Positions 50,893 through 60,145 of a stretch of DNA of 64,000 nt are shown in pieces. Position 1 is the stretch's first letter. Each line of letters starts with the position of its first letter. The DNA is from SIG440 sp045587485 (lineage in GTDB: Bacteria; Bacillota; Clostridia; Monoglobales; Monoglobaceae), in the NCBI GenBank assembly GCA_045587485.1, contig JAZNCI010000044.1, forward strand, positions 1-64,000. The letters are read 5' to 3'. Position numbers and translations under genes: made by a program. The notes under the pieces were generated by a model. The model ran no database searches and had not been told where the DNA came from. It saw nothing but the letters and a program-made list of their open reading frames with translations.

Positions 50893-51309
50893 CTAAAAAC
50901 TATCAGTATCTTTTCTAACAGAAACTTCTATCAAATTTGAATCGCGATCAAATCCAAGGAAAACAACGACGCCAGTCTCAAAAGGATTAAAGTATTTACC
51001 AAGATACACTCGTATATATTTATTTCCTACATAAATTGTACCATCTTCTGTAGGTATTCCATTGGAATCCACCCCATATCCATACTCATTACTTATGGTT
51101 CGTATAGTCCAACTTTTGTAATCTGACCTAATTTTTTCTATGGTGTAATCCATTTTGCTACCCTTTGGAAAGATTGTGAGTAACATATTTCTAATTTGCT
51201 CGTTTGATTTTCGCAACGGATTTTTAACTATTATGGTTACATTTATTATTGCTGTAATCAATACAATGATTAATATTGCCAAGAAAAAATATTTAACTTT
51301 CTTTTCCAT
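50893..51309 (-). CDS. Candidate immunity protein of the Rhs locus
   Basis: 138 residues: one N-terminal membrane helix (about 7-29) and a small beta-rich extracytoplasmic domain with GVVVFLGFDRDSNLIEVSV at the end. No known family recognised. It starts 13 bp after the Rhs stop on the same strand, the standard place for the cognate immunity gene; membrane anchoring would protect against a toxin acting outside the cytoplasm. This function is inferred from position. Confidence 0.55.
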   Translation of the reverse strand: MEKKVKYFFLAILIIVLITAIINVTIIVKNPLRKSNEQIRNMLLTIFPKGSKMDYTIEKIRSDYKSWTIRTISNEYGYGVDSNGIPTEDGTIYVGNKYIRVYLGKYFNPFETGVVVFLGFDRDSNLIEVSVRKDTDSF

Positions 51310-51322
51310 TTACTACATCCCC

Positions 51323-54300
51323 CTAATCAAAATATGATGTTGGCAACGGTTTACCCCATCCTGGTACGCTTTTTTGAGGATTATTGTGAATAGATATTCC
51401 AGCAGCATTTAGCAATCCATGTACAAAAGAATTTGAATTGTATCCTTTACTGATAGCTGGTATCATATTATAGCTAACTGAACTACTTAAACGAAATTTA
51501 CTTTCCAAGACAAATAAATTATTAATCGCATCAAGGCTATTTACATTAAGATTGATCATTTCTTTTTTAATATCTAATATAACATCTTTTTCTCTATTGG
51601 GCCGACTACGTAGTACACCATTGTCATCACCAGCACCTAATGTTGCATATTTAAGTTTTCCTCCATAAGCAGAATTTACAAAATTTTCATTTGTGTACAA
51701 CGGACTACCTTCAGATGCAAAAACTATTATACTTGTATGATATTGTCGAGTATTTATATCATTCCATATAACTGCATGTACCCCAACAAAAGTCATAACG
51801 CCTTGCCCACGTGTATAATCAAAGTCATCTATATAACCATTAGCATAAGCTTTCTGGCGAGCTACAACAGCTCTATATCGAGCATTGTTCTCTTTGTAAA
51901 TATCACCTTTAGCATCTTCCCAATCCTTTGTAGCACCGTCAATTTCTTTTTTGAAATTCCTTGCTTCTTTAGACCAAAATCCTCCAAGGGCATCATAAGT
52001 TGACTGATCTTCATCTGTCCATGCCAACCCCCAAGGATCAACATACATAATCGGATTATTACTACAATACACATACCAATTAAGCCCATCTTTTATAGGG
52101 TCTTCATTGATAAAGCGACCTGTTGATGTGTCATACATTCTTGCACGAAGATAAATCAATCCGCTTTCGGAATCTGTATATTCACCACGATAACCAAAAG
52201 GATTATATATGGTATTTTCTTCTGATTGATTACCATAAGCATCAAACACATAATCTGCGATAGATGTACCGTTAGAATCAATTAAAAATGCAACATCACC
52301 TTGTCCGTTATAGAGATAGTAAAGGTTATCATCATTCTTTATAATCTCAACACCTCTATAATATTTGTTTGTACCGTCTGATGTTATTTCTTCAACCACA
52401 TTAGCATTATCATATACAAAGGTTATTGTGTTACCACCAACAGTTTTTGAATGTCTAAGACCATCGGGAGCATACGCATAGCTTGAAATAACACCATCTG
52501 TGTCAACGCCTATAAGCTGATTATAACAGTTATACTCAAAAAGTGCAACAAATGAATCAGATATATTGGAAATTGTATAATCTCCCGACATACCTTCTGC
52601 ATACGGCTGATTAACCATAACAGCCTTTGTAGTCTGATTACCGTTATTGTCATAAAAGAATTTAGTGTTGGTGGTTATATCTCCGTTGACTTCGTTGCTT
52701 TCAGAAAGGCGATTATTCAAATCGTATGTATAACTTGTTGTTACAGTTCCATCGGTCATTGATATTCTATTACCAAAATCATCAAAGGAATAGTCAGTAT
52801 CATTTTCACTTATCAAACGATTCATTTTGTCATACTCATAATTTGTAGTATTTCCGTTTGATGTCTTTGATTTCTGATTTCCGTTAAGGTAATATGTGTA
52901 CTGTTCCGACAACTTATCGCCTGTGGTTTGACTTGTCAGCATATTTGCAATGTTATATGCGTAGTTTGTTGTTTCGCCACCTGTAACGGTTGTCTGAGTT
53001 CTGTTGTCATTAGCATCATAAGAATATGAAGCGATAACAGCTCCGTTTTCGCTAACGCTTGTCAAACGGTTGAGCAAATCATAAGTATAGCTTTGACTTA
53101 TCTCTGCTGCACCATTTCTTGTAAGCGTAAAACCTGTACGGTTTCCGTTTGCATCATAAGCAAACGTTTTGATTGTTCCGGCAGCAGAATTACTTTCAGA
53201 CACAAGCTGTCCTTTATCGTTATACACATAGCCTATTGTGGTTGTGCTATTTTGTTTTGAAAGAACTTGTCCTGTTAATCCATAAACCGTTGTTTCGGCA
53301 TTAGTTCCGTCTGACAATGCTTTTGATTTTACTTTACCTGAACCATCGTAAGTAAAGTTGAATGTATTGCCGTTTCTGTCGGTAGATGAAAGCAGTAAGC
53401 CATTCGCTGTGTCGTATGTATTGCTTTCAACATTGCCGAGTGCATCAGTGGTTGTTAGCAATCTACCTAAATTGTCATAACTATATTTTGCAACTGCATA
53501 TTCAGCATCTCCGTTTGCCACCACATCATCAAGACCATTGATTGTAAGCGGTGAATGAAGCCCTGTATATACACGAAGTAAATAGCCTTTTGCATCATAG
53601 TAGTTTTGAACATAATTTGAGTTCGTTCCGTCATTGGATTCGGTCATCACAAGACGATTACGATTATCATAGGTGTATTTTACTTCGTTATACTTTGACG
53701 ATTCACCTGTAGCATTTGTATAAACACGCTCTTTGACGGTGTTTCCATTGTTATCATACCACATCTGTTTTGTTGAGTAATAGACAGTTCCGTTCTTTTC
53801 TTCAAACGGTATTTTCTGCTCAATTACTCTGCCGAGATTATCGTATTTATACTCAGTTGCATAGCCTGCCTTATCATATGCTTTAACGAGTCTGCCAAGC
53901 TGGTCATATTCTGCTCTTTCAGAATTTCCGTATTCATCAGTTTCAGTTACGACATTACCCATAAAATCGTATGCGGTCTGGCGTGTTTCTGTCCAGCCTT
54001 CGCTGTTTGCCCTTGCTGATTTTACAGAGGTGATATTTCCTGCATAGTCAGAAGTGTATGTTTCATAGTCATTTCCAACCTCAGTTTTAATCTTATTGCC
54101 GTAAATGTCGTAATAAACACTTGTTACAACCGATGGATTATTTTCTCCACCAACCACAGTTACAGTCTCCTTGCGATAATCGGCAGTAACATCATAGGAA
54201 TATGTTTCTTTATACATGAGTGTTCCTGCGTTGTCATAAAGCTCTTTTGTCAATGGTCTTTGCAGGGTGTCGTAGGTGTAGGTTACAGTGGATTCATTAT

Positions 54301-57022
54301 TACCGCTACTTCGGGTAATTTCCTTAATCAGATTATTATAACCGTCATACCAATATTCTTTAATTTGATTCTGCCATCTATCAATGGCCTCCTCTAAAAG
54401 ATTCCCTGAACCATCATAATAATAAATGAAATCTGTTCCTAAAGCATCGGTTTTCGTTATTTCGGCATCTCCGTAATCGTATGATGTAGTTTCTACAGAA
54501 CCATCAGGAGCAGTTGTCTTAATTACTCTGTTGAGTTCATCATATTCGTACAATGTTGAATTTCCGTTAGCATCAGTAACCTCTGTAGGATTGCCTCTCC
54601 AATCATACTGATAGCTAACAGAGACATTCTTTGAAGAATCATCATTATCTGTCACGCTATATACAGTTTCATTCATCAAATTGGAACCCGTGAATTGTCC
54701 GTTATACTGCGTATCTGTATACGAATAATCAGTACAAACATAATCGGTATCATTCAGGAATTCTTTTTTCTGAGTAATGTTTCCATAAGAATCATATGCA
54801 TACTCTATTGTCTTCTTCAAAACATCATTTTCATATACTTTTTCGAATTGAACAGATAAACTATCCGATGTGGGAGTATATTCTTCAATAATGGTTGTTG
54901 CAGAATTCTGCTTATATGTCCTTTTCGTTGGATAATGATAGAAAGAATTATACTCATAAGAGATAGCTCTGTCACTATCTGAATTCGGTGTTACGCTTAA
55001 TAAATCACCATAATCATCGCTGTCATAAGTGTATGCTTCATTGTACTGCATATATTCAGTTGCAGATGCTGAGTCATAATTTTTAGTCAAGCTGTTTGTG
55101 ACAAGACTTGTATCTTCGTTATAGGTATAGTTCACTGTTGTTTTGAAATCCACGCTACTTGACACACTGTTATCAAGAAGAATCGTTTGTGTATCTTCTA
55201 TTCCTGTATAACGATATGTATAGGTGTTTGTAACAAGCTTGTCTGCCAAACCGCTTTTATCTCCAACTATATCCCTTGATACTATTCTAAAAGTTGCTGG
55301 TATCCTTTCAGTTCTTGTATATAATGGATATCCATCATATTCATTATCATTATTGATAAAATATTGATAGTTATGCTCGTTCACTTCATACTGCACATTA
55401 TTCTCATCACGGCGTACATCATCACACATATAATAAGCTTTGAAGAAAAGCATAGAACCTGTAGGTGTACAGTTTTTCAAAAATCTCGAATAATGGAATC
55501 TGCATTCTCTGCCATCTGGTTCGCGAGCTGAAGTTAAAAGAACATAGCAATTTAATTTACCATTAATCTCTTCTATATTACCACTCGTTATATAACTATT
55601 TCCTGTGTTTGAATTTTTATAGTTGGAATATTCATTGTAAAAACTATCATTTCTATCAAAGAAATTCACAGGAGCATCTAAACACGAATAAGTGTATCTG
55701 TATTGTTCCTCATCTGGTCTTGTAACGCTTTCAAGTACATATTCTTGAATGTCATCATCCAAAGAACGATTTGGAAGTTGTTTTAGCTGATATGTATATA
55801 CAAGTGTATTAGATGCATCGGTTGGATCCTCAATCGTCAATGTAATATTTTTATAAGTTATATTTGATGTCGTATAGTCACTACCATAATTTATCGTTAT
55901 ATTTCTCCCAACAGAATCTGTTATTCCAGTTAAAAATGGATATTTTCGTCTTGTTCCTTCTGTATCACGATAATATTCCCAATCACAATAGTATTTTATC
56001 TCGTTTGCAAACCTATCTTTTTGCAATAGCAATCTTCCATCATCAGCAAAATAAGATTTTGTTCCATCTTTTTCAGTCACGCAATACTTGGAATTATATC
56101 CATCATGTGTAACCGTATTGTCATAATCTAAAATGATATCATTTAAGGTATAGCCTAAAAGACCATTTTCACCACCATCAGACGATGTGTCAATTTCCCA
56201 TACACCTTTTTCACCAAAATGCAGATATTCAAACCGACCATCTCCGTATCGCTTTTCGATATATGGGAAATCAAACTCCCAACCCGCACCTATGTTGCCA
56301 TGTCTTTCGTTAGAGGTGTCCGGCAGAAGCCCGGTTTCATATTCTGGGGTGTATACATCAATATAAATCGTTTTTACACTAAAATTTTTGTAATTTGCCC
56401 AATAATATCCCACATTTGAAGTAGGGGCTGTTGCTGAAATATCCGGATTAGTACTATTTAAAGTATTCGCCAACGCAAGAGCATCACTTTCATTTGTAAA
56501 AAAGTCATTTTGCGTATACGCAGTTTCTGTATATTCAAATTCAGCCAAATTTAAGTATTTCTGTTTGCCTGTACTATAATCATAATAATTCGGATTAATA
56601 CATACACTTTCTCCATAACCGGAATCTACCATTGTATTACTTCTATCGGTTTTTTCGAAGTCTTTCTTGCCTGTTACCATATAGAAACGTGTAGACGTAT
56701 ACTTTGGCACTTCGATCACATATGGTTCATAAAGATTTGCAGAAAAAGAATTATACACTCTGGACACTTCCAGATTAAAACCATTCTTTCCGGGTAAAAC
56801 AAAATCTGTAACTCTAACTGTTGCATTTCCCGTAGCAGGACTCACATAAAAATCATGTTTGCTTTTCTGTGGAGCCTGATTAATTCCTCCATTATTTACG
56901 GACTGAGGATAGTATTGATGATTATATAAATCTCGTTCCGCAGCCGTCATTGCGAATACATTAACAGATAACGCAACCGTAAAGAGCACAAATAATATAA
57001 TAGGGTACAAAGTTTTCTTCAT
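51323..57022 (-). CDS. Secreted Rhs/YD-repeat protein with polymorphic toxin tail
   Basis: 1,899 residues. Signal peptide about 1-25. A long N-terminal region (about 25-720) with early Rhs features is followed by dense YD repeats (about 730-1600), e.g. YEYDELNRV, YTYDTLQRP. The Rhs core ends with GYRGEYTDSESGLIYLRARMYDTSTGRFINEDP...NNPIMYVDPWG near 1665. The last 234 residues are a separate variable domain with QYHTSIIVF, SRPNREKDV and GYNSNSFVHGLLNAAG, reminiscent of an LRAT/NlpC-like hydrolase with Ser in the nucleophile place; that assignment is tentative. Confidence 0.9.
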   Translation of the reverse strand: MKKTLYPIILFVLFTVALSVNVFAMTAAERDLYNHQYYPQSVNNGGINQAPQKSKHDFYVSPATGNATVRVTDFVLPGKNGFNLEVSRVYNSFSANLYEPYVIEVPKYTSTRFYMVTGKKDFEKTDRSNTMVDSGYGESVCINPNYYDYSTGKQKYLNLAEFEYTETAYTQNDFFTNESDALALANTLNSTNPDISATAPTSNVGYYWANYKNFSVKTIYIDVYTPEYETGLLPDTSNERHGNIGAGWEFDFPYIEKRYGDGRFEYLHFGEKGVWEIDTSSDGGENGLLGYTLNDIILDYDNTVTHDGYNSKYCVTEKDGTKSYFADDGRLLLQKDRFANEIKYYCDWEYYRDTEGTRRKYPFLTGITDSVGRNITINYGSDYTTSNITYKNITLTIEDPTDASNTLVYTYQLKQLPNRSLDDDIQEYVLESVTRPDEEQYRYTYSCLDAPVNFFDRNDSFYNEYSNYKNSNTGNSYITSGNIEEINGKLNCYVLLTSAREPDGRECRFHYSRFLKNCTPTGSMLFFKAYYMCDDVRRDENNVQYEVNEHNYQYFINNDNEYDGYPLYTRTERIPATFRIVSRDIVGDKSGLADKLVTNTYTYRYTGIEDTQTILLDNSVSSSVDFKTTVNYTYNEDTSLVTNSLTKNYDSASATEYMQYNEAYTYDSDDYGDLLSVTPNSDSDRAISYEYNSFYHYPTKRTYKQNSATTIIEEYTPTSDSLSVQFEKVYENDVLKKTIEYAYDSYGNITQKKEFLNDTDYVCTDYSYTDTQYNGQFTGSNLMNETVYSVTDNDDSSKNVSVSYQYDWRGNPTEVTDANGNSTLYEYDELNRVIKTTAPDGSVETTSYDYGDAEITKTDALGTDFIYYYDGSGNLLEEAIDRWQNQIKEYWYDGYNNLIKEITRSSGNNESTVTYTYDTLQRPLTKELYDNAGTLMYKETYSYDVTADYRKETVTVVGGENNPSVVTSVYYDIYGNKIKTEVGNDYETYTSDYAGNITSVKSARANSEGWTETRQTAYDFMGNVVTETDEYGNSERAEYDQLGRLVKAYDKAGYATEYKYDNLGRVIEQKIPFEEKNGTVYYSTKQMWYDNNGNTVKERVYTNATGESSKYNEVKYTYDNRNRLVMTESNDGTNSNYVQNYYDAKGYLLRVYTGLHSPLTINGLDDVVANGDAEYAVAKYSYDNLGRLLTTTDALGNVESNTYDTANGLLLSSTDRNGNTFNFTYDGSGKVKSKALSDGTNAETTVYGLTGQVLSKQNSTTTIGYVYNDKGQLVSESNSAAGTIKTFAYDANGNRTGFTLTRNGAAEISQSYTYDLLNRLTSVSENGAVIASYSYDANDNRTQTTVTGGETTNYAYNIANMLTSQTTGDKLSEQYTYYLNGNQKSKTSNGNTTNYEYDKMNRLISENDTDYSFDDFGNRISMTDGTVTTSYTYDLNNRLSESNEVNGDITTNTKFFYDNNGNQTTKAVMVNQPYAEGMSGDYTISNISDSFVALFEYNCYNQLIGVDTDGVISSYAYAPDGLRHSKTVGGNTITFVYDNANVVEEITSDGTNKYYRGVEIIKNDDNLYYLYNGQGDVAFLIDSNGTSIADYVFDAYGNQSEENTIYNPFGYRGEYTDSESGLIYLRARMYDTSTGRFINEDPIKDGLNWYVYCSNNPIMYVDPWGLAWTDEDQSTYDALGGFWSKEARNFKKEIDGATKDWEDAKGDIYKENNARYRAVVARQKAYANGYIDDFDYTRGQGVMTFVGVHAVIWNDINTRQYHTSIIVFASEGSPLYTNENFVNSAYGGKLKYATLGAGDDNGVLRSRPNREKDVILDIKKEMINLNVNSLDAINNLFVLESKFRLSSSVSYNMIPAISKGYNSNSFVHGLLNAAGISIHNNPQKSVPGWGKPLPTSYFD

Positions 57023-57040
57023 TACGGTTCACCTCGCAAT

Positions 57041-57907
57041 CTACTGTGCTTTTACTTCTTCGACTTGTTTTCTATATTCCTCCACCGGAATGTTTAACAA
57101 CTCTGCTGTAGCGGATACCCAATCATCATTCTTTAATTTTGATGCAACAACTTTATCAAGCGGCACATTATTGCCTTTAGCAATATATTTTGCTTGAAAC
57201 ATATCCATTGGATTTGTCATACCCTGAGCTTCACAGTAAGCAATTTCTTCATCGGTAATACCGCTTTGTTTTCTGTGTCTATTTCTAACATCGGTTCTTA
57301 ACTGTTTTACCTGCATAAGTATTTGTCCAATTGTTACATCATCGCCGCCTTTAATTTCTGAATATGCCTTCAAATATTCGCTTTCAGACATATCAGTCAT
57401 AACGTATGCGGTATCCAATTCAGATATTTTATCGTTCTGTTCTTTTTTCTCTGCAATTATCTCTTCTGTTGTTTTTCCTGATTGATATTGCTCCCAAGCA
57501 TAGTCGAAGTCAATATCCATTATATTCATTCGATTAATGAAGTAGTTTATTTCCTGTCGTGTCATCGTTTCCTTCATAACTGCCATAAATTCATTCGGAA
57601 CTCTATCAAGAATTGCCTGCCATTCAGCTTGAGCTTTCATATGATTCTCATAATCAGTTTCATTAATGCCATATGCTTCTCTTACTTTTTTCCAATCTCC
57701 AAGCTCTTCATATTTTTGTATAACAAAGTCAGGTACACTTTCCTCTGACAAAGCTGTTATAGCATCTATTTCTGCAAAATCTTGCTCGGTATATCCTCTT
57801 TTTATCAATATCTGTCCATTTCTGTCATCTGCAGATATGGCAAACACTGTTACAGTTGTTGCCACAACTAACAGTAGTGATAATAAAATTGCTATTCTTT
57901 TTTTCAT
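57041..57907 (-). CDS. Secreted helical protein of the Rhs operon
   Basis: 288 residues with a signal peptide (about 1-23, ending VFA-ISA). The mature part is strongly helical, rich in Glu/Lys/Gln, with repeated DWxxVxxxxxI/L segments (about 70-80 and 265-275). No family recognised. It is 18 bp upstream of the Rhs gene on the same strand and 15 bp after the 369-residue gene, so all are co-transcribed; it may help Rhs folding or delivery. Confidence 0.6.
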   Translation of the reverse strand: MKKRIAILLSLLLVVATTVTVFAISADDRNGQILIKRGYTEQDFAEIDAITALSEESVPDFVIQKYEELGDWKKVREAYGINETDYENHMKAQAEWQAILDRVPNEFMAVMKETMTRQEINYFINRMNIMDIDFDYAWEQYQSGKTTEEIIAEKKEQNDKISELDTAYVMTDMSESEYLKAYSEIKGGDDVTIGQILMQVKQLRTDVRNRHRKQSGITDEEIAYCEAQGMTNPMDMFQAKYIAKGNNVPLDKVVASKLKNDDWVSATAELLNIPVEEYRKQVEEVKAQ

Positions 57908-57922
57908 AATAAACTATTCCTC

Positions 57923-59032
57923 CTATTGAATTGTATAAATAATTACTTCATCGGTTAAATCCGAAAGTGCTTTAAATTTTACTAAATTTGTTATGCCTGT
58001 ATTTCTTCCAGATTCAAGATTAAATTTGTATTCTATCTTTCCGGCTGATAAATCAGCATTTTGAACTGTGATATTTGTATTTGTAATTTCTCCTGATGTA
58101 AGTTCTTTATTATATGTGAAACCACACAAATCAACAGGAGTGATTTTTGTTGAATCATATTTTAGTGTATGTACTGCATCTGTATTTGTACCTTTAACTG
58201 TTGTTGCGTTCATATATACATTAAAACCTACATTTGCGGTTGATGTGATATACATATATTTCTCACGGGTATAGTCATCTAAATCAGCTACTTGCTTTGC
58301 ACTTCCAATAGGTCTTAAGGTACTCATCCCGTCCAAAACCATCAGTTTCACAGTATAATCCTCATGGTTATTGGGGATAGGAAGAACAATGTTATCCGTA
58401 TAGCTCTCTAAAGCATTAACACTCAAACTTTGTGTCTTGATATCACTTAATCTACCATTTTCATATAATGCAGCTATAAGTGATACGGTATCATTTTCTG
58501 AGTTGCCGTTATATACATTGTAGTCAATATCCATACTTAAACTGCCGTCAGAAATAATGCTGTAAGTTACATCATATTCAATAAGCTGTGTAGTGCTTAT
58601 TGTTAATACTTGTTCCGCATTTTCAGTTCTTATTGAGTTCAAGTCATCAGCATTTTGATTTTCGGGTGTATTATCCTCCTCGGGCTTTTCTGCAAGCAAT
58701 ACAAAATAGCTATTTTTAGTCTGCCAGTCATATAAAATCAGTGGTTTATTATCTGAAAAATCAATATTTATCCATCTACCGCCATCATATTCGCCAAACA
58801 GTCCTGAATAAAAATGACTTGCCGTTCCGTCCGGAGCTATTTTGGTTACTTCTACCCATAAATCAGAAAAGTCATTTTCTGTATTTATTTCTTTGGGCGT
58901 AAGTGTTGTTTCACCTGTTTTTAAATCAAGTGATGCATCAAAATATAAATTAAGCAATTCCTCCGCATTTACAGAAACTAATAACATTGATAAAACAAGA
59001 ACTGCTGCTATAAATCTTTTCATAATCTTCAT
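57923..59032 (-). CDS. Secreted beta-rich protein, first gene of the Rhs operon
   Basis: 369 residues. Signal peptide about 1-23 (MKRFIAAVLVLSMLLVSVNAEEL). Beta-sandwich-like mature part; the C-terminal 130 residues (NVGFNVYMNATTVKGTN..., SGKIEYKFNLESGRN...) resemble cohesin-like/carbohydrate-binding folds. No enzyme motif is seen. TTG-free ATG start with weak ribosome site. Probably an extracellular partner of the Rhs protein. Confidence 0.6.
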   Translation of the reverse strand: MKIMKRFIAAVLVLSMLLVSVNAEELLNLYFDASLDLKTGETTLTPKEINTENDFSDLWVEVTKIAPDGTASHFYSGLFGEYDGGRWINIDFSDNKPLILYDWQTKNSYFVLLAEKPEEDNTPENQNADDLNSIRTENAEQVLTISTTQLIEYDVTYSIISDGSLSMDIDYNVYNGNSENDTVSLIAALYENGRLSDIKTQSLSVNALESYTDNIVLPIPNNHEDYTVKLMVLDGMSTLRPIGSAKQVADLDDYTREKYMYITSTANVGFNVYMNATTVKGTNTDAVHTLKYDSTKITPVDLCGFTYNKELTSGEITNTNITVQNADLSAGKIEYKFNLESGRNTGITNLVKFKALSDLTDEVIIYTIQ

Positions 59033-59160
59033 CTTTTGTAATCTCCTGTAGATATTAATAACATTTTTATTTTTTTATGGTTTAACCATCCACGATTTCT
59101 TACAATTTCTATCTCTATATATCTCACCTACTTATTTACCACAAATTGCCTTTTTATTTT

Positions 59161-59188
59161 ATTATACTTATTTCTCCGCATATAATCA
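59161..59188 (-). promoter_or_regulatory. Promoter of the Rhs operon
   Basis: Minus strand TTGATT (59183-59188), 16-bp spacer, TATAAT (59161-59166); about 125-nt untranslated leader before the 369-residue gene. Confidence 0.6.
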
Positions 59189-59216
59189 ACCTTTTTATTT
59201 CCCAATACACAAAAAA

Positions 59217-59252
59217 TAATAGCCACCATCAAAACGACGATAGCTATTATAT
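59217..59252 (-). terminator. Terminator of the recombinase unit
   Basis: 13-bp stem AATAGCTATCGTC/GATGGTGGCTATT formed with several G-U pairs, followed on the minus strand by ATTTTTTG, just past the 41-residue ORF. Confidence 0.75.
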
Positions 59253-59256
59253 AAAA

Positions 59257-59382
59257 CTACTTTTTCTTATTTTTCAACGGATTTTTAACCCCACGGCTGA
59301 CAAGATAAACCGAGGCAGCAAGTATTGCTCCCTCGGCAAAGCTTGCAAGTTTTGTGCCGACTACTGCAAATAATATAGGCAT
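59257..59382 (-). CDS. Small hydrophobic protein, 41 residues
   Basis: MPILFAVVGTKLASFAEG... a single membrane helix (about 3-31) with a basic end (KNPLKNKKK). A good GGGGTGA ribosome site precedes the ATG. It is the last gene of a recombinase-led unit, 16 bp after the 25-residue ORF. Topology recalls small phage or type I toxin-like peptides; function unknown. Confidence 0.55.
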   Translation of the reverse strand: MPILFAVVGTKLASFAEGAILAASVYLVSRGVKNPLKNKKK

Positions 59383-59398
59383 ATCGGTCACCCCTTTT

Positions 59399-59476
59399 TT
59401 ATGCCCATACCTTACGGTTCTCCATAAGGCACAGTATTGTTAATGTCAATCCAAATCCAAGTAATGTCCAACCCAT
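59399..59476 (-). CDS. Tiny hydrophobic ORF, 25 residues
   Basis: MGWTLLGFGLTLTILCLMEN..., a single membrane helix. Its ATG overlaps the recombinase stop (TAATG), which is a classic coupling arrangement and the main reason to accept it. Followed 16 bp later by another small membrane protein. Confidence 0.45.
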   Translation of the reverse strand: MGWTLLGFGLTLTILCLMENRKVWA

Positions 59477-60027
59477 TACATCATATCCTTCACTTTCCTA
59501 TAGAATGTACTTGATTTCATATCAAGCCGTTTCATTGCCTCAACGGCGGTTATACTGCCGTTTTTCCATAGCGACACAACCGACCGAAACTCCGGTCGTT
59601 CAATTGGCTTTCTGCCTTTATATACTCCATTTTCTTTGGCTATGGCAATACCCTCCTTTTGTCTTTGTAAAATATATTCCCGTTCAAGCTCTGCCACCGC
59701 ACCGAATACTGTCAGCATAAACTTTCCTGTAGGCGTGGTGGTATCAATAGCTTCTTTCTTTGAAATAAACTCCACTTGCTTTTCGTTCAGCTTTTCAACA
59801 AGGTCAAGTAAGTCCCTTGTATTTCTTGCAAAACGGCTGATTGATTCTACAATGACCGTATCGCCATGGCGGACATAATTCATCATCCTCTTTAGCTCGG
59901 GTCTGTCGGTGTTCTTACCGCTTATTCGGTCTATATAAACCTCGTCAACCTCTAATTCCTGCATCAGCACCTCCTGACGAGCAATGTTCTGGTCGGCAGT
60001 GCTTATTCTTATATATCCAATTTTCAA
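59476..60027 (-). CDS. Serine site-specific recombinase (resolvase/invertase)
   Basis: 183 residues. Catalytic Ser9 in GYIRIST, followed by IDRISGKNTDRPEL, VESISRFARNTRDLL (Arg residues of the active site) and GAVAELEREYILQRQKEGI leading into the E-helix. C-terminal helix-turn-helix about 140-183 (ITAVEAMKRLDMKSSTFYRKV). Small Tn3-resolvase/Hin type. It acts as a resolvase or invertase for the surrounding accessory element. Confidence 0.93.
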   Translation of the reverse strand: MKIGYIRISTADQNIARQEVLMQELEVDEVYIDRISGKNTDRPELKRMMNYVRHGDTVIVESISRFARNTRDLLDLVEKLNEKQVEFISKKEAIDTTTPTGKFMLTVFGAVAELEREYILQRQKEGIAIAKENGVYKGRKPIERPEFRSVVSLWKNGSITAVEAMKRLDMKSSTFYRKVKDMM

Positions 60028-60046
60028 ATATAGACTCCTTTCCCAA

Positions 60047-60124
60047 TAGGGTTGTAATTTTAAATGGCATATCCCAAATTAAGTAAACCAACCCTAACGG
60101 GACACTTTTCCCATGTCCCGTTAG
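60047..60124. promoter_or_regulatory. Candidate recombination/operator site upstream of the recombinase
   Basis: TAGGGTTG (60047-60054) and CAACCCTAA (60090-60098) are inverted copies, and a further 11-bp hairpin CTAACGGGACA/TGTCCCGTTAG spans 60094-60124. Small serine recombinases usually bind such inverted sites next to their own gene. The hairpin may instead be a terminator for the amidotransferase gene. Confidence 0.4.
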
Positions 60125-60145
60125 AGTGTACCCTAATGAAACATT

